Assembly: GCF_013414195.1 (NCBI RefSeq)
Contig: NZ_JAATTV010000003.1
Span: 62,001-126,000 of the forward strand
DNA: 64,000 nt
Source: Psychrobacter sp. BI730
GTDB lineage: Bacteria > Pseudomonadota > Gammaproteobacteria > Pseudomonadales > Moraxellaceae
Direction of reading: 5' to 3'
In this document: in pieces, positions 37,320-49,009 of the stretch
Position numbering within the stretch: position 1 is the first letter of the stretch
Layout of the letters: every line of letters begins with the position of its first letter
The notes under the pieces: model-generated
Seen by the model: the letters and a program-made list of their open reading frames with translations, nothing else
What the model was told of the DNA's origin: nothing
Database searches by the model: none
Position numbers and translations under genes: made by a program

Positions 37320-38984
37320 TTATTTCGCACTGGCAGTTACTTTTGGCGTTTCGTGTGCCAATGATTTTGCTGTTTGACGTAGCTCAAATTTTTGCACTTT
37401 ACCGGTACTGGTCTTCGGTATTTCTGCAAAGACAATATATTTGGGCACTTTAAAACCTGCTAGGTGCTGACTACAATGCTCCATCACCGTATCACGTTGC
37501 AGAGTGCTACCGGCGTGAATCTCGATAAAGGCGACAGGTACTTCGCCCCATTTATCATGTGGCGCGGCGACCACAGCGCAGCTTTCAATCGCAGGTAGTT
37601 TATACAAGACGTTTTCTACCTCGATACTAGAGATGTTCTCACCGCCTGAGATGATGATATCTTTGAGTCGATCCATAATTTTGATATAGCCATCAGGGTA
37701 CTTAACCCCCAAATCGCCTGTACGGAACCAGCCATCAGCGAATGCTTCTTCGGTAGCCTTGCGGCTTTTTAGATAGCCTTTCATCACCATATTGCCACGT
37801 AGCGCCAGCTCGCCCATCTCTTCCCCGTCAGCGGCGACTGGCTCGGTAGTACCTTGCTTAAATACTTCAAACCCTGCCATTAGATGAGAAGTCATACCTT
37901 GACGTGATTTCTTTTGGGCGCGTGTGGCCACATCAAGCTCATTCCATTCTTCCTGCTCAGCACAAACCGTTACTGGCCCATATACTTCAGTGAGACCGTA
38001 GACATGCGAGATATGAAAGCCCATTGCTTCCATAGCGGCCAGCATGGTTTCAGACGGCGGTGCACCAGCGACCCAGCCTTTGACCGTATGGGTGATAGCT
38101 TCTTTATACTCTGGTTTGCCGCCAGCAATCATATTGTGCACGACTGGCGCAGAGCAATAATGGCTAACTTGATGCTTGGCAATCAGCTGCAATATCAAAT
38201 CAGCATCAATTTTTCTCAAGCATACATTGACCCCAGCACGTTCAGCGATAGTCCACGGAAAGCACCAGCCGTTACAGTGAAACAGCGGCAGCGTCCACAG
38301 ATACATCGGGTGCTTGGGCATGTCCCAATCTAAAATATTAGAGATAGCATTGAGAGTTGCACCACGATGATGATAGACCACGCCTTTAGGTTTGCCTGTC
38401 GTCCCAGAGGTATAATTTAGCGCAATGGCATCCCATTCATCTTTCGGCATCTCCCAGTTATTCAGGCTGTCTGAACTGGCTACTAATGCTTCATAGCTCA
38501 TGTGCCCAAAGCGCTCGACATCGACAGCCTTGTCCGTTGAGTGAATGACGATTAAGTCTGGAAAAGTCTCATTGATGATTTCAGCATGTTCAGCAAATTC
38601 GCTGTCTAAGATTAAGACCTTCGCTTCGGAATGCTGCAAACAAAAGGTAAGCGCATTGATGTCGAGACGAGTGTTCAAAGTACAGAGGACACCGCCTGAC
38701 ATCGGCACACCAAAAGCGCATTCGACCATCGCTGGGGTATTCGGTAGCATCACGGCTACGGTGTCGTTTTTATCGATGCCCAATTTTCGCAGGCCATCAG
38801 CCAGTTGGCGACAGCGAGTATAAGTCTGTTGCCATGTCTGAGTGAGGTTATTGTGTTCTAGGTCGTCATAAACGATGGCAGTCTTATTAGGATAAACTTG
38901 CGCGCTGCGAATGATAAAATCAATAGGAGTAAGTGGTTGATGGTTGGCGGCATTTTTGCCGAGACCTGTATGGAAATCTGTCAT
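37320..38984 (-). CDS. AMP-dependent acyl-CoA synthetase (medium/long chain, AlkK-like)
   Basis: The 554-residue ANL-family enzyme activates a carboxylic acid to its CoA ester. The P-loop [17 protein letters not shown], the LPLFHCNGW segment, VYGLTEVYGP, the WFRTGDLG motif and the C-terminal catalytic Lys in PKTSTGKVQKFEL are present. The overall pattern is of medium-chain acyl-CoA ligases (AlkK, or DmdB-like). It is divergent from fadH, so a fatty-acid substrate is plausible. AAAGGACT precedes the start. Confidence 0.87.
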   Translation of the reverse strand: MTDFHTGLGKNAANHQPLTPIDFIIRSAQVYPNKTAIVYDDLEHNNLTQTWQQTYTRCRQLADGLRKLGIDKNDTVAVMLPNTPAMVECAFGVPMSGGVLCTLNTRLDINALTFCLQHSEAKVLILDSEFAEHAEIINETFPDLIVIHSTDKAVDVERFGHMSYEALVASSDSLNNWEMPKDEWDAIALNYTSGTTGKPKGVVYHHRGATLNAISNILDWDMPKHPMYLWTLPLFHCNGWCFPWTIAERAGVNVCLRKIDADLILQLIAKHQVSHYCSAPVVHNMIAGGKPEYKEAITHTVKGWVAGAPPSETMLAAMEAMGFHISHVYGLTEVYGPVTVCAEQEEWNELDVATRAQKKSRQGMTSHLMAGFEVFKQGTTEPVAADGEEMGELALRGNMVMKGYLKSRKATEEAFADGWFRTGDLGVKYPDGYIKIMDRLKDIIISGGENISSIEVENVLYKLPAIESCAVVAAPHDKWGEVPVAFIEIHAGSTLQRDTVMEHCSQHLAGFKVPKYIVFAEIPKTSTGKVQKFELRQTAKSLAHETPKVTASAK

Positions 38985-41523
<2,539 letters not shown>

Positions 41524-41550
41524 ACTCTTTAGCATGAGTGTTAAATAATG

Positions 41551-41587
41551 GACGGCGAGGGGGTATCTCTTGCCGTCTTTTTTTATT
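41551..41587 (+). terminator. Rho-independent terminator after fadH
   Basis: GACGGCGAG pairs with CTTGCCGTC (one wobble), followed by a T7 run. Confidence 0.85.
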
Positions 41588-41668
41588 TAGAATGAAAATT
41601 TGACTTATTAAATTAGATCTTCAGTTCAACTTATGTTTATTCTGAGAGAATCGAGAGGTGTTGTTTAC

Positions 41669-42439
41669 TTACTCACGCTCTAATACAATACCGTCAAAAT
41701 ATCCTCGCGCACCACAACGCCCCCACCTAAACTGATCATCAATATCTTTTAATAACAAATGCGATTTACCTTTATAAGTTGCTGGATACAAGCGTAGTTC
41801 TAGGGTTTCATCTGGCTGATTATTATCGTTAATGACCCAATGGTTTTGTGACCATATGGCTTTACTCTCTCCCAAATCGCAGGTATGAGCATTGGTAAAA
41901 ATTAAAACGCCCTCGATGATAGAAAGATAAGGCTTATTAGCGACACTATGAATCGATACCGTGTTTTTTGCCTTTCCCGTATCTTCCCAGCGTTGAGTAC
42001 CTGAATTATATATTGAGATTTGAGAGGTTTGAGAAAACTTACCAAAGGCATTTTTTCTCGGTAAATCAGAAGAATTTAATTCATCTGAAAAATTCCAAGC
42101 CACACCGTAATTGGTTTGCTCTTCGATGTGTTCTGTATACTCACGAATGAGGCATTCGGTATCTTTACAAGTATTGCGTTGAAAAGTTAGCCATAATTTC
42201 TGATCTATAATCACATTGTTTCTATAGACTTCACTGTCTTCGTTGTTAGCTGCATTGTTGATATCTTCTCTATATTTTTTTGCCATAGCTTCGTCAAGAT
42301 CAGACAATTCAGTGTTCGTACAAATAGTTTTTTCTATCCAAGTAGTCGCTTTATTGCAATCGAAACTTGCTGCATTTGCATGAGTGGAGAGTAGGCAAGT
42401 GCCTAAAATACCGATTATAGCGATGCATAACTTTTTCAT
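41669..42439 (-). CDS. Secreted LprI/DUF1311-domain protein
   Basis: The 256-residue protein has a signal peptide (MKKLCIAIIGILGTCLLSTH, cleavage near ANA-AS). The LprI-type N-terminal domain follows: ASFDCNKATTWIEKTICTN, ELSDLDEAMAKKYRE and QRNTCKDTECLIREY, with the paired cysteines of this family. Mycobacterial LprI inhibits lysozyme; many proteobacterial members are uncharacterised periplasmic proteins. The C-terminal half (residues about 140-256) has no recognisable domain. GAGGGTAAT precedes the ATG. Confidence 0.83.
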   Translation of the reverse strand: MKKLCIAIIGILGTCLLSTHANAASFDCNKATTWIEKTICTNTELSDLDEAMAKKYREDINNAANNEDSEVYRNNVIIDQKLWLTFQRNTCKDTECLIREYTEHIEEQTNYGVAWNFSDELNSSDLPRKNAFGKFSQTSQISIYNSGTQRWEDTGKAKNTVSIHSVANKPYLSIIEGVLIFTNAHTCDLGESKAIWSQNHWVINDNNQPDETLELRLYPATYKGKSHLLLKDIDDQFRWGRCGARGYFDGIVLERE

Positions 42440-42568
42440 ATTACCCTCATTTTTTAGAGCTTGATTGTATTTTAAAAACGCTATAACTGTGATATACGTG
42501 TCATCATCACTATCTTCAAAAAATGAATCAGTCCATTCATCCTAGCCCAACTAACTAGCCTCACTCAT

Positions 42569-42985
42569 TTACCAACTGCCAATATTTTCCATCGAAATCC
42601 AAGGCTCAATAGGCTCTAGGTCTTCGCCATTTTGTAGCAGCTCAATTGAGATGTTGTTAGGGTCTTTAACAAAAGCCATATGGCCATCTCTAGGTGGTCT
42701 TAATATCTCGACCCCTGCCTGTATAAAGGTGTCGCACTGCGTGTATATGTTGTCGACTCTAAAGGCAAAGTGCCCAAAATTATCGCCATTGGAATACTCT
42801 TTTTCATCCCAGTTGTGTGTCACCTCAATCTCTGGCGCACCCTCATGCGTTGCTAAAAAATATAAGCTGAATCTGCCTGATTCAGAGTCTCTCTTTCTTA
42901 GCAGTTGTAAGCCCATAAGGTCACAATAGAAAGATAACGTTTCTTCTAATTTGTTGGTTCTAATCATTGCATGTAAGTACTTCAT
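42569..42985 (-). CDS. Glyoxalase I-like VOC-fold protein (lactoylglutathione lyase-like)
   Basis: A 138-residue vicinal-oxygen-chelate protein resembling GloA. Candidate metal ligands match GloA positions: His5 (YLHAMIR), Glu in EIEVTHNW, His in FGHFAFRV and Glu in ISIELLQNG. Nickel- or zinc-dependent isomerisation of the methylglyoxal-glutathione adduct is the family activity; some close relatives act on other substrates. AAGGC lies before the start. It is probably transcribed alone. Confidence 0.82.
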   Translation of the reverse strand: MKYLHAMIRTNKLEETLSFYCDLMGLQLLRKRDSESGRFSLYFLATHEGAPEIEVTHNWDEKEYSNGDNFGHFAFRVDNIYTQCDTFIQAGVEILRPPRDGHMAFVKDPNNISIELLQNGEDLEPIEPWISMENIGSW

Positions 42986-43193
42986 AAAAATGCCTTAATA
43001 TTTATTATTCATAAAAATGGAGTAATGGTAGGGTGCTTGTTATGCATCATTAATATACAAAATCTCAAATGGCGTCTGTATGATATCAATACCATTAACT
43101 ATATACAGCGCATTTGTGTCAGTAGCTTTTTATCAAGCAGTGTAAGCAGCATACCCTGCAATACTTGCTAGCTTAAATCTGACGTCGCAAAAT

Positions 43194-44198
43194 CTAACCT
43201 TCCATCTCACCAACCAACCATTTTTCAAAATCACTAACTTGCGCTACCAACTCAGGTTGCGTTTTTGCTAGGTCATCGAGCTTGTTTTTAATCTCAGGCT
43301 TATTATATTTAACGCCAGTCAATGTATTCTTAAGCAGGTCGATAAGCTCAACATTTAGCGCGTCAGAGAAGATGACAACTTCGGTAATCATCGCTTGCTT
43401 CACATCTATATGCACATCCATCATGCCCCAATCAAAGCGCGTCTCGATATGATGAGTGAACTCAGGCGTTTTACCAAAGCGCCAATCCCAGTCTGCCATT
43501 TGCTGATAGTAAGCGTTTAGCGTGGGCTGCTTAGCAAGGCTGGCCTCATCTAATTGCTCAACCTGTGCAGTCTCTCCATGATATTCACAGAACGCTTCGA
43601 TAATCGCCTCAGACAATGTCTCGTGATTGATAGTCTCATTGAAATCTACCAAGTTTGCCACGCGAGCGCGCACAGATTTGATGCCTTTTGCTTTAAGCTT
43701 TAGTAGATGCGGGTTTAGATAGTCGCCAAGCTTTTGCATATTGGCATTGACCAGCAATGTGCCATGATGAAAGCTGCGATCGGCTGCATGTTTAAATGCG
43801 CTGCCCGATATTTTGCGGTCGCCGACCTGCATATCGTTGCGACCAGACAGCGTAGCGTCTATGCCGAGTTTCTTAAGCGCATTGATGATGATAGTGAAGT
43901 TTGCTTCTTGATCGTAAGCATCACTGGGCGATAAAAAGGTAAAATTGGTATTGCCCAAATCATGAAATACCGCGCCGCCGCCGCTCTGACGCCGCGCTAA
44001 AAATACATCGTCTGCTTCCATCTTATCGGTTTTGCACTCTACCCATGGATTTTGCGAGCGTCCAATAACCACGGTCTCAGAGTTACGCCATAAAAATAGA
44101 GTATGCGAGTCGGGGTTGAGCGTATTAAATATCCAATCTTCGGTGGCAAGATTAAACCAAGGATTGGTCACAGCAGACTTTAGGATGCGCAGTTTCAT
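43194..44198 (-). CDS. lplA: Lipoate-protein ligase A
   Basis: LplA activates free lipoate with ATP and attaches it to lipoyl domains of E2 and GcvH. The 334 residues match the E. coli size (338). RRQSGGGAVFHDLGNTNFTF, GRNDMQVGDRKISGSAFKH and HHGTLLVNANMQKLGDYL are the conserved blocks. The C-terminal accessory domain is present. A short ORF on the same strand just upstream is not convincing. Confidence 0.95.
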   Translation of the reverse strand: MKLRILKSAVTNPWFNLATEDWIFNTLNPDSHTLFLWRNSETVVIGRSQNPWVECKTDKMEADDVFLARRQSGGGAVFHDLGNTNFTFLSPSDAYDQEANFTIIINALKKLGIDATLSGRNDMQVGDRKISGSAFKHAADRSFHHGTLLVNANMQKLGDYLNPHLLKLKAKGIKSVRARVANLVDFNETINHETLSEAIIEAFCEYHGETAQVEQLDEASLAKQPTLNAYYQQMADWDWRFGKTPEFTHHIETRFDWGMMDVHIDVKQAMITEVVIFSDALNVELIDLLKNTLTGVKYNKPEIKNKLDDLAKTQPELVAQVSDFEKWLVGEMEG

Positions 44199-44478
44199 GT
44201 ATTTGACTCGTTAATAAACTGGGTTGGTGAGTAGGTTTCATAAATAGGTAGCATCATTCTTACCGATGCAGGGTTGTAATTCAATGGCTGTCTAATAGGA
44301 AGAGTGATTTTATCAGTGGCTTTGACAGTGGTGAAGACGTTGAGTATATAGAAAAAACGGTGAGAAAATTTTATAGAAGAGGGCGCTAAGGTTGATGCTT
44401 CAGCTTTTAGCGGGTGGCAATAAAAGCCAAGCAAAACACTCAGCTTTATTGCACTATAAATTGCCAGAGTATTTTGTT

Positions 44479-44892
44479 CTATTTAGCACAAATCTCCCAC
44501 TGCGATTTTGTACTGAGATAACACTGCATAACCTCTTTACCAGACTGCGCATAGGCATCACTGACGATACGCTGATTGGTTGGCAGACGATATCTGATGA
44601 TCGCGGGCTCATCATTGACGGTGGTCGTCCATCCAGTCACTTCATTACGGTCATTATAGTTTGCGCTGGTGGATGTTGCCATTTTGCCAAATCCTGGCAG
44701 GTTATAGGAGACCTGCCTAAAACTATAACTCATCGCTGCACCCTCAGCGCCCTCATACTGACAGTTTAGCTTTTTTTGTAGTTTATCTTGTTTATAAACA
44801 TAGCAAGTGGTCTCATCTGAGAACTGACCAACCCCGCAAAAACCTGCCGTTGCAACTGATATCATACCGACAAATAACGCTATCCTTTTCAT
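44479..44892 (-). CDS. Small secreted protein of unknown function
   Basis: A 137-residue protein with signal peptide MKRIALFVGMISVATAG. The mature part has four Cys residues (CGVGQFSDETTCYVY, NCQYEG, MQCYLS), which could form two disulfides, and beta-strand-like alternating sequence. I do not recognise the family. ATG 44892 fits the ribosome site GAGGA six nt upstream; the ATG two codons earlier is too close to it. Neighbours give no functional hint. Confidence 0.72.
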   Translation of the reverse strand: MKRIALFVGMISVATAGFCGVGQFSDETTCYVYKQDKLQKKLNCQYEGAEGAAMSYSFRQVSYNLPGFGKMATSTSANYNDRNEVTGWTTTVNDEPAIIRYRLPTNQRIVSDAYAQSGKEVMQCYLSTKSQWEICAK

Positions 44893-45497
44893 AATCATTC
44901 CTCAATAATTTATAAATCCTACTAATGATGTTTGCCATCTATTTTTTGTATTGCCAAATATTAACCAATACCTTGTAGATAGTAAAAAATTAGTAAACAA
45001 ATATCAACTAATATATTTTAAGAAAATCTTGAACTGATGTATTAAAGCTACTTTTATCATCAGCATTATTAAGCATAGCTGTTATAGAGCAGTGTTATAA
45101 GAAGGATTTACTATGATTGTGAATCTGTTTTTGTAGATATTGAACTGATGACTTACTTAAGGATGACTTTGGAGTTCTTTAGTATGTGAATAGAAAGGCG
45201 CTGGAATAGGCTACATTATAAGAAATATAGGATAAGCGCTGCTTGCTATATGGTGCTTACTAAAAAGGATTTGTCCAAATTTACAGATTATCAAAAAGGT
45301 GAAAACCTTAAAACTGTGCTAAAAAAATTAATAAATGGATAAAAACTCACTATAAGTTTTATAAAAAATTACCCATCAAACAATTAAAAAGTTATCATCA
45401 TGAGTTTTTAATCACATGATAATTTTTACAACGCATCAGACGCTTATGACCGACACGAGTTGGTAAACGCAGTCTAAGCGCTTAATAGGATTACCCA
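44893..45497. other. AT-rich intergenic region with a possible coding remnant
   Basis: These 605 bases separate the secreted-protein gene from the EamA gene. A 50-codon open frame at 45190-45342 ends in a Lys-rich sequence (MVLTKKDLSKFTDYQKG and on) that looks protein-like but is unrecognised and has no clear start. The rest appears non-coding. Confidence 0.35.
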
Positions 45498-46427
45498 ATG
45501 ACCAACCGTGACCTCATCATCTTTGTGACGCTCTCTTTTATGTGGTCACTCTCTTTCGTTTTTTATCGTATCGGCGTGCCTGAGTTTGGCTCATTGGCAT
45601 TCGCCAGCTTGCGTGTGATATTCGCCGGATTGGTCATGTTGGTCTTTGTATTGCTCAATAAGAAAAACAGAGTAGGCATCAAGGAGCATTGGAAAATGCT
45701 AGCGCTCGTTGGCTTGTTTTCAGCAGCGCTGCCTTTTGTGTTGTTCTCGTTTTCCGCGCAGTCAGTGAACGCAGGCGTGCTAGCCGTACTAAATGCCTCT
45801 GTGCCGATGATGAGTGGTTTTATCGCCAGAGTCTTTTTTAAAGATAGGCTATCAAAAAAACAAGCACTAGGTTTGGTGATCGGGGTGATCGGGGTAATCA
45901 TACTGATGAGCGAAAGCTTGTTTGGTGGCGGCGAGCCAGGCAAAGGATTGATCGAAGGACTCCTACCGATGGGCTACGCGCTACTAGCCTGTGTAGGTTA
46001 TGCGCTTGGGGCCAACATCACCAAGAACTATCTGTACGAAGTATCGCCAGTCGCTATCACTGCAGGCTCGCTCATTATCGGTAGTATTATTATGCTGCCT
46101 GTGGCTTTTAATGAGTTCCCTTATGGTAAAGATATCAGCATAAAGGCGTGGGTATCCGTGATCTGTATCGGTGTATTTTCGACCGCCATTGCCCTTATCT
46201 TTATGAATCAGCTGATTAAAAATATTGGCCCGACGCGCGCCACCAGTATTACTTTAGTCATCCCAATTTTTGCTATTATTTTAGGGTATCTATTGCTTGG
46301 CGAGGCGCTAAATATACAAGCTATCATTGGTTCGATTGTGATATTGATCGGCACATATCTGTCATTAGAGCTATCAATTAAGAAAATGCTAAAGCCAAAA
46401 GACAAGACCCAGACGAACAGTATTTAA
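45498..46427 (+). CDS. EamA/DMT-superfamily transporter
   Basis: The 309-residue inner-membrane protein has about ten helices in two EamA repeats. The repeats begin LIIFVTLSFMWSLSFVFYRI and LLACVGYALGANITKNYLYE. SAALPFVLFSFSAQSVNAG and ATSITLVIPIFAIILGYLLL are typical signature stretches. The family exports amino acids and metabolites; the substrate is unknown. TAGGATT precedes the ATG. Confidence 0.88.
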   Translation: MTNRDLIIFVTLSFMWSLSFVFYRIGVPEFGSLAFASLRVIFAGLVMLVFVLLNKKNRVGIKEHWKMLALVGLFSAALPFVLFSFSAQSVNAGVLAVLNASVPMMSGFIARVFFKDRLSKKQALGLVIGVIGVIILMSESLFGGGEPGKGLIEGLLPMGYALLACVGYALGANITKNYLYEVSPVAITAGSLIIGSIIMLPVAFNEFPYGKDISIKAWVSVICIGVFSTAIALIFMNQLIKNIGPTRATSITLVIPIFAIILGYLLLGEALNIQAIIGSIVILIGTYLSLELSIKKMLKPKDKTQTNSI

Positions 46428-46668
46428 GGCTTAGTAAACAGTCTTCGTAGTAAACAGATACGAATATTTGTATAGGTGAATATTGTTGTATCTGTTTGTA
46501 AATATTGCTTGGAATAATGAAATCTGTTCCCTATAAAGGTAGGCGCTAAACGTAGATTTACTAATGATATTATAAGTTTTTCTAAACAGCATTCGATAAT
46601 AATCAGTATGAATGATGGTTGCTATAACTAAAGATCATAAATAGCGACAATAACCAATAGGACAGATT

Positions 46669-47772
46669 ATGGCACACGATATTTTATTTGAGCCTGTAAA
46701 AATGGGCACACAAACGCTAAAAAACCGCATTATGATGGCCCCACTGACACGTCTGCGTGCCGTTGAGCCAGGCGATGTCCCTATCACATGGGCAGCAGAG
46801 TACTACTCGCAGCGTGCAGGGGCGGGCCTTGTCATCACTGAGGCAACGCAAGTATCGTTTCAAGCAAAAGGCTATGCAGGCGCACCAGGGCTACATACTC
46901 AAGATCAAGTCACTGCATGGAAAGCCATCGTTGACAATGTCCATGCCAAAGGTGGCAAGATCGTCGTCCAGCTATGGCACACAGGACTTGTCTCACATGA
47001 AAGCGTACAACCTGAACGCCGTGCGCCAATTTCAGCCTCAGATGTCGATGTAGGTATCCGTACCTCATTGCGTGATAGTGACAACCAAGCCATTCGCGCG
47101 GATGCCACGCCGCCGCGCCCAGCCAGTCTTGATGAGATTCAGCAAGTGGTTACTGACTTTGCGCATGCAACCAAGTGCGCGCAGGAAGCGGGGTTTGATG
47201 GTATTGAGATTCATGGCGCGCATGGTTATTTGCTGCATCAGTTTTGGGCCGAGCATACCAATCAGCGTGACGATGAATACGGTGGCAGCCGCGAAAACCG
47301 CGCGCGTCTGACCTTAGATGTTATCGATGCATGTGTGGATGCTTGGGATGCAGATCATATTGGTATTCGTATCTCGCCACTGGGCACATTCAACAATGTT
47401 GAGGGAGGCTACGAAGAAGACGATAACATTTGGCTGATTGAACAAATCAATAAGCGTGGTCTAATGTATTTGCATCTGTCAGAGCCAGATTGGGCAGGTG
47501 GTACGCCGTATAGCGATGAGTTCCGTCAGCGTGTCCGTGATGCGTTCGATCAGACCATCATCGCGGCGGGTGGCTATGATGCGGACAAAGCTGAGAAGAA
47601 CATCAAAGCAGGCTATATCGATGCGGTAGCATTCGGTCGTGATTATATTGCCAACCCTGATCTCGCTGAACGTATTCAAGAGGGCGCACCGCTCAACGAG
47701 CAGCATCCAGAGAGCTTCTATGGTGGCAGCACGGTTGGCTACACTGATTATCCGTTTATGAATGAAGTGTAA
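46669..47772 (+). CDS. NADH:flavin oxidoreductase / ene-reductase (Old Yellow Enzyme, NemA-like)
   Basis: The 367-residue FMN TIM-barrel enzyme is of the classical OYE type (N-ethylmaleimide reductase, xenobiotic reductase). MMAPLTRLRA, VQLWHTGLVSH, and the substrate-binding HGAHGYLLHQFWAEHTNQR pair of His residues are clear, as is AVAFGRDYIANPDLAER for FMN phosphate binding. It reduces activated alkenes with NAD(P)H. TAGGACAG lies before the ATG. It is followed by a terminator and a convergent pirin gene. Confidence 0.92.
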   Translation: MAHDILFEPVKMGTQTLKNRIMMAPLTRLRAVEPGDVPITWAAEYYSQRAGAGLVITEATQVSFQAKGYAGAPGLHTQDQVTAWKAIVDNVHAKGGKIVVQLWHTGLVSHESVQPERRAPISASDVDVGIRTSLRDSDNQAIRADATPPRPASLDEIQQVVTDFAHATKCAQEAGFDGIEIHGAHGYLLHQFWAEHTNQRDDEYGGSRENRARLTLDVIDACVDAWDADHIGIRISPLGTFNNVEGGYEEDDNIWLIEQINKRGLMYLHLSEPDWAGGTPYSDEFRQRVRDAFDQTIIAAGGYDADKAEKNIKAGYIDAVAFGRDYIANPDLAERIQEGAPLNEQHPESFYGGSTVGYTDYPFMNEV

Positions 47773-47821
47773 GCAATTATCCATCCGTCAGTATCACTGA
47801 ATAGGCAGACAAACGCGTTAT

Positions 47822-47864
47822 AAAAAAGCCCTTTGACTATCGATAGTTAGAGGGCTTTTTTTTA
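47822..47864. terminator. Bidirectional terminator between ene-reductase and pirin genes
   Basis: AAAAAAGCCCT and AGGGCTTTTTT arms with an inner GACTATCGATAGTT palindrome. A and T runs flank both sides. Confidence 0.88.
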
Positions 47865-47878
47865 CGCATTTATTTTGA

Positions 47879-48844
47879 TTAATATCCAAAATTGCCTGTT
47901 TGATAATCACGGAACGTTTGTCGTAGCTCATCTTGGGTATTCATCACAAAGGGGCCGTGACCTGCGATAGGTTCACCGATTGGCTCGCCGCTTAGCAGTA
48001 GCAATTTGATAGGTGTGTCTTCATCGGTAGTTGCAGGGTAGGTCAATTCGATAGTATCAGTAGCAGGTAATGATGAATGTTCAGATTGAGTGCCTACATG
48101 ATTTCGAATAGGCGCTGAAAATTCAATTAGGCTGCCTGCGCTGACGGCTGTACCGTTGACCAATATTTGACCTTCTTGTACCAGGAGTAGGGTATTGTGC
48201 GTTTTCGGTACTTGTAGCGTGGTTGTACCTGCTGTATGTAGCTCAATATCCCACATATTGACTGGCGTAAAGGTCGTTGCTGCTCCCGCTATCCCATGCC
48301 AGTCACCGGCAATAATGGCAGCTTGGCCAATGACAGTTTGCTCGTCGCTATTGTCTATCAGATCAACGATAGGCATATCAGCACGTTTGATAGATTGGTA
48401 TTTTGGGTCGGTCAGTTTATGGGCGCTTGGCAAGTTGACCCATAACTGCACCATACTAAATATACCACCACGTTGCCCAAAGGCTTCAGAGTGGAACTCT
48501 TCGTGCAGAATACCGCGACCAGCAGTCATCCACTGTACATCACCTTCTAAAATATCACCGCGCCCACCTGTCGAATCTACATGACTAATCTCACCTGCAT
48601 AAGCAATGGTGACAGTTTCAAAACCTTTATGTGGGTGTTGACCAACGCCATGTGGCTGCATTTTATAAGAGGGATTGGGTGAAAACGTTGTTGGCTTGGC
48701 ATAATCTAATAATAAGAAAGGATCAGTATGGCTATAATTAAGGTCTGGATTGTCATCTAAATGACTGATCAGAGTTTTTACAAAAAAGCCGTCACCTACC
48801 CAGTGCGACTCTTTTTCACCGTGAATGTGTTTAATTGAACGCAT
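47879..48844 (-). CDS. Pirin family protein
   Basis: A 321-residue bicupin. The N-terminal cupin holds the metal ligands in QHPHKGFETVT and ILHEEFH; PFLLLDYAKP and the MQLW-like MVQLWVNLP strand are typical. Bacterial pirins are iron-dependent, some with quercetinase-like dioxygenase activity, some regulating metabolic enzymes. The C-terminal cupin ends with GPFVMNTQDELRQTFRDYQ, as usual. GAGGTGACCC precedes the ATG. Confidence 0.93.
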   Translation of the reverse strand: MRSIKHIHGEKESHWVGDGFFVKTLISHLDDNPDLNYSHTDPFLLLDYAKPTTFSPNPSYKMQPHGVGQHPHKGFETVTIAYAGEISHVDSTGGRGDILEGDVQWMTAGRGILHEEFHSEAFGQRGGIFSMVQLWVNLPSAHKLTDPKYQSIKRADMPIVDLIDNSDEQTVIGQAAIIAGDWHGIAGAATTFTPVNMWDIELHTAGTTTLQVPKTHNTLLLVQEGQILVNGTAVSAGSLIEFSAPIRNHVGTQSEHSSLPATDTIELTYPATTDEDTPIKLLLLSGEPIGEPIAGHGPFVMNTQDELRQTFRDYQTGNFGY

Positions 48845-49009
48845 GGGTCACCTCATTAGTCTAATTAGAATTACTATCAATAGAAAAGCTATTATTAAGT
48901 AATACTACTATGAATATAAGAGTGGATTGTATGAGTTTTTATTACTATTTCATTCCTAGTGCTGTCAGCAGCGATTAAGCAAATGTTAAACACTTATAAG
49001 TGTCCATGA

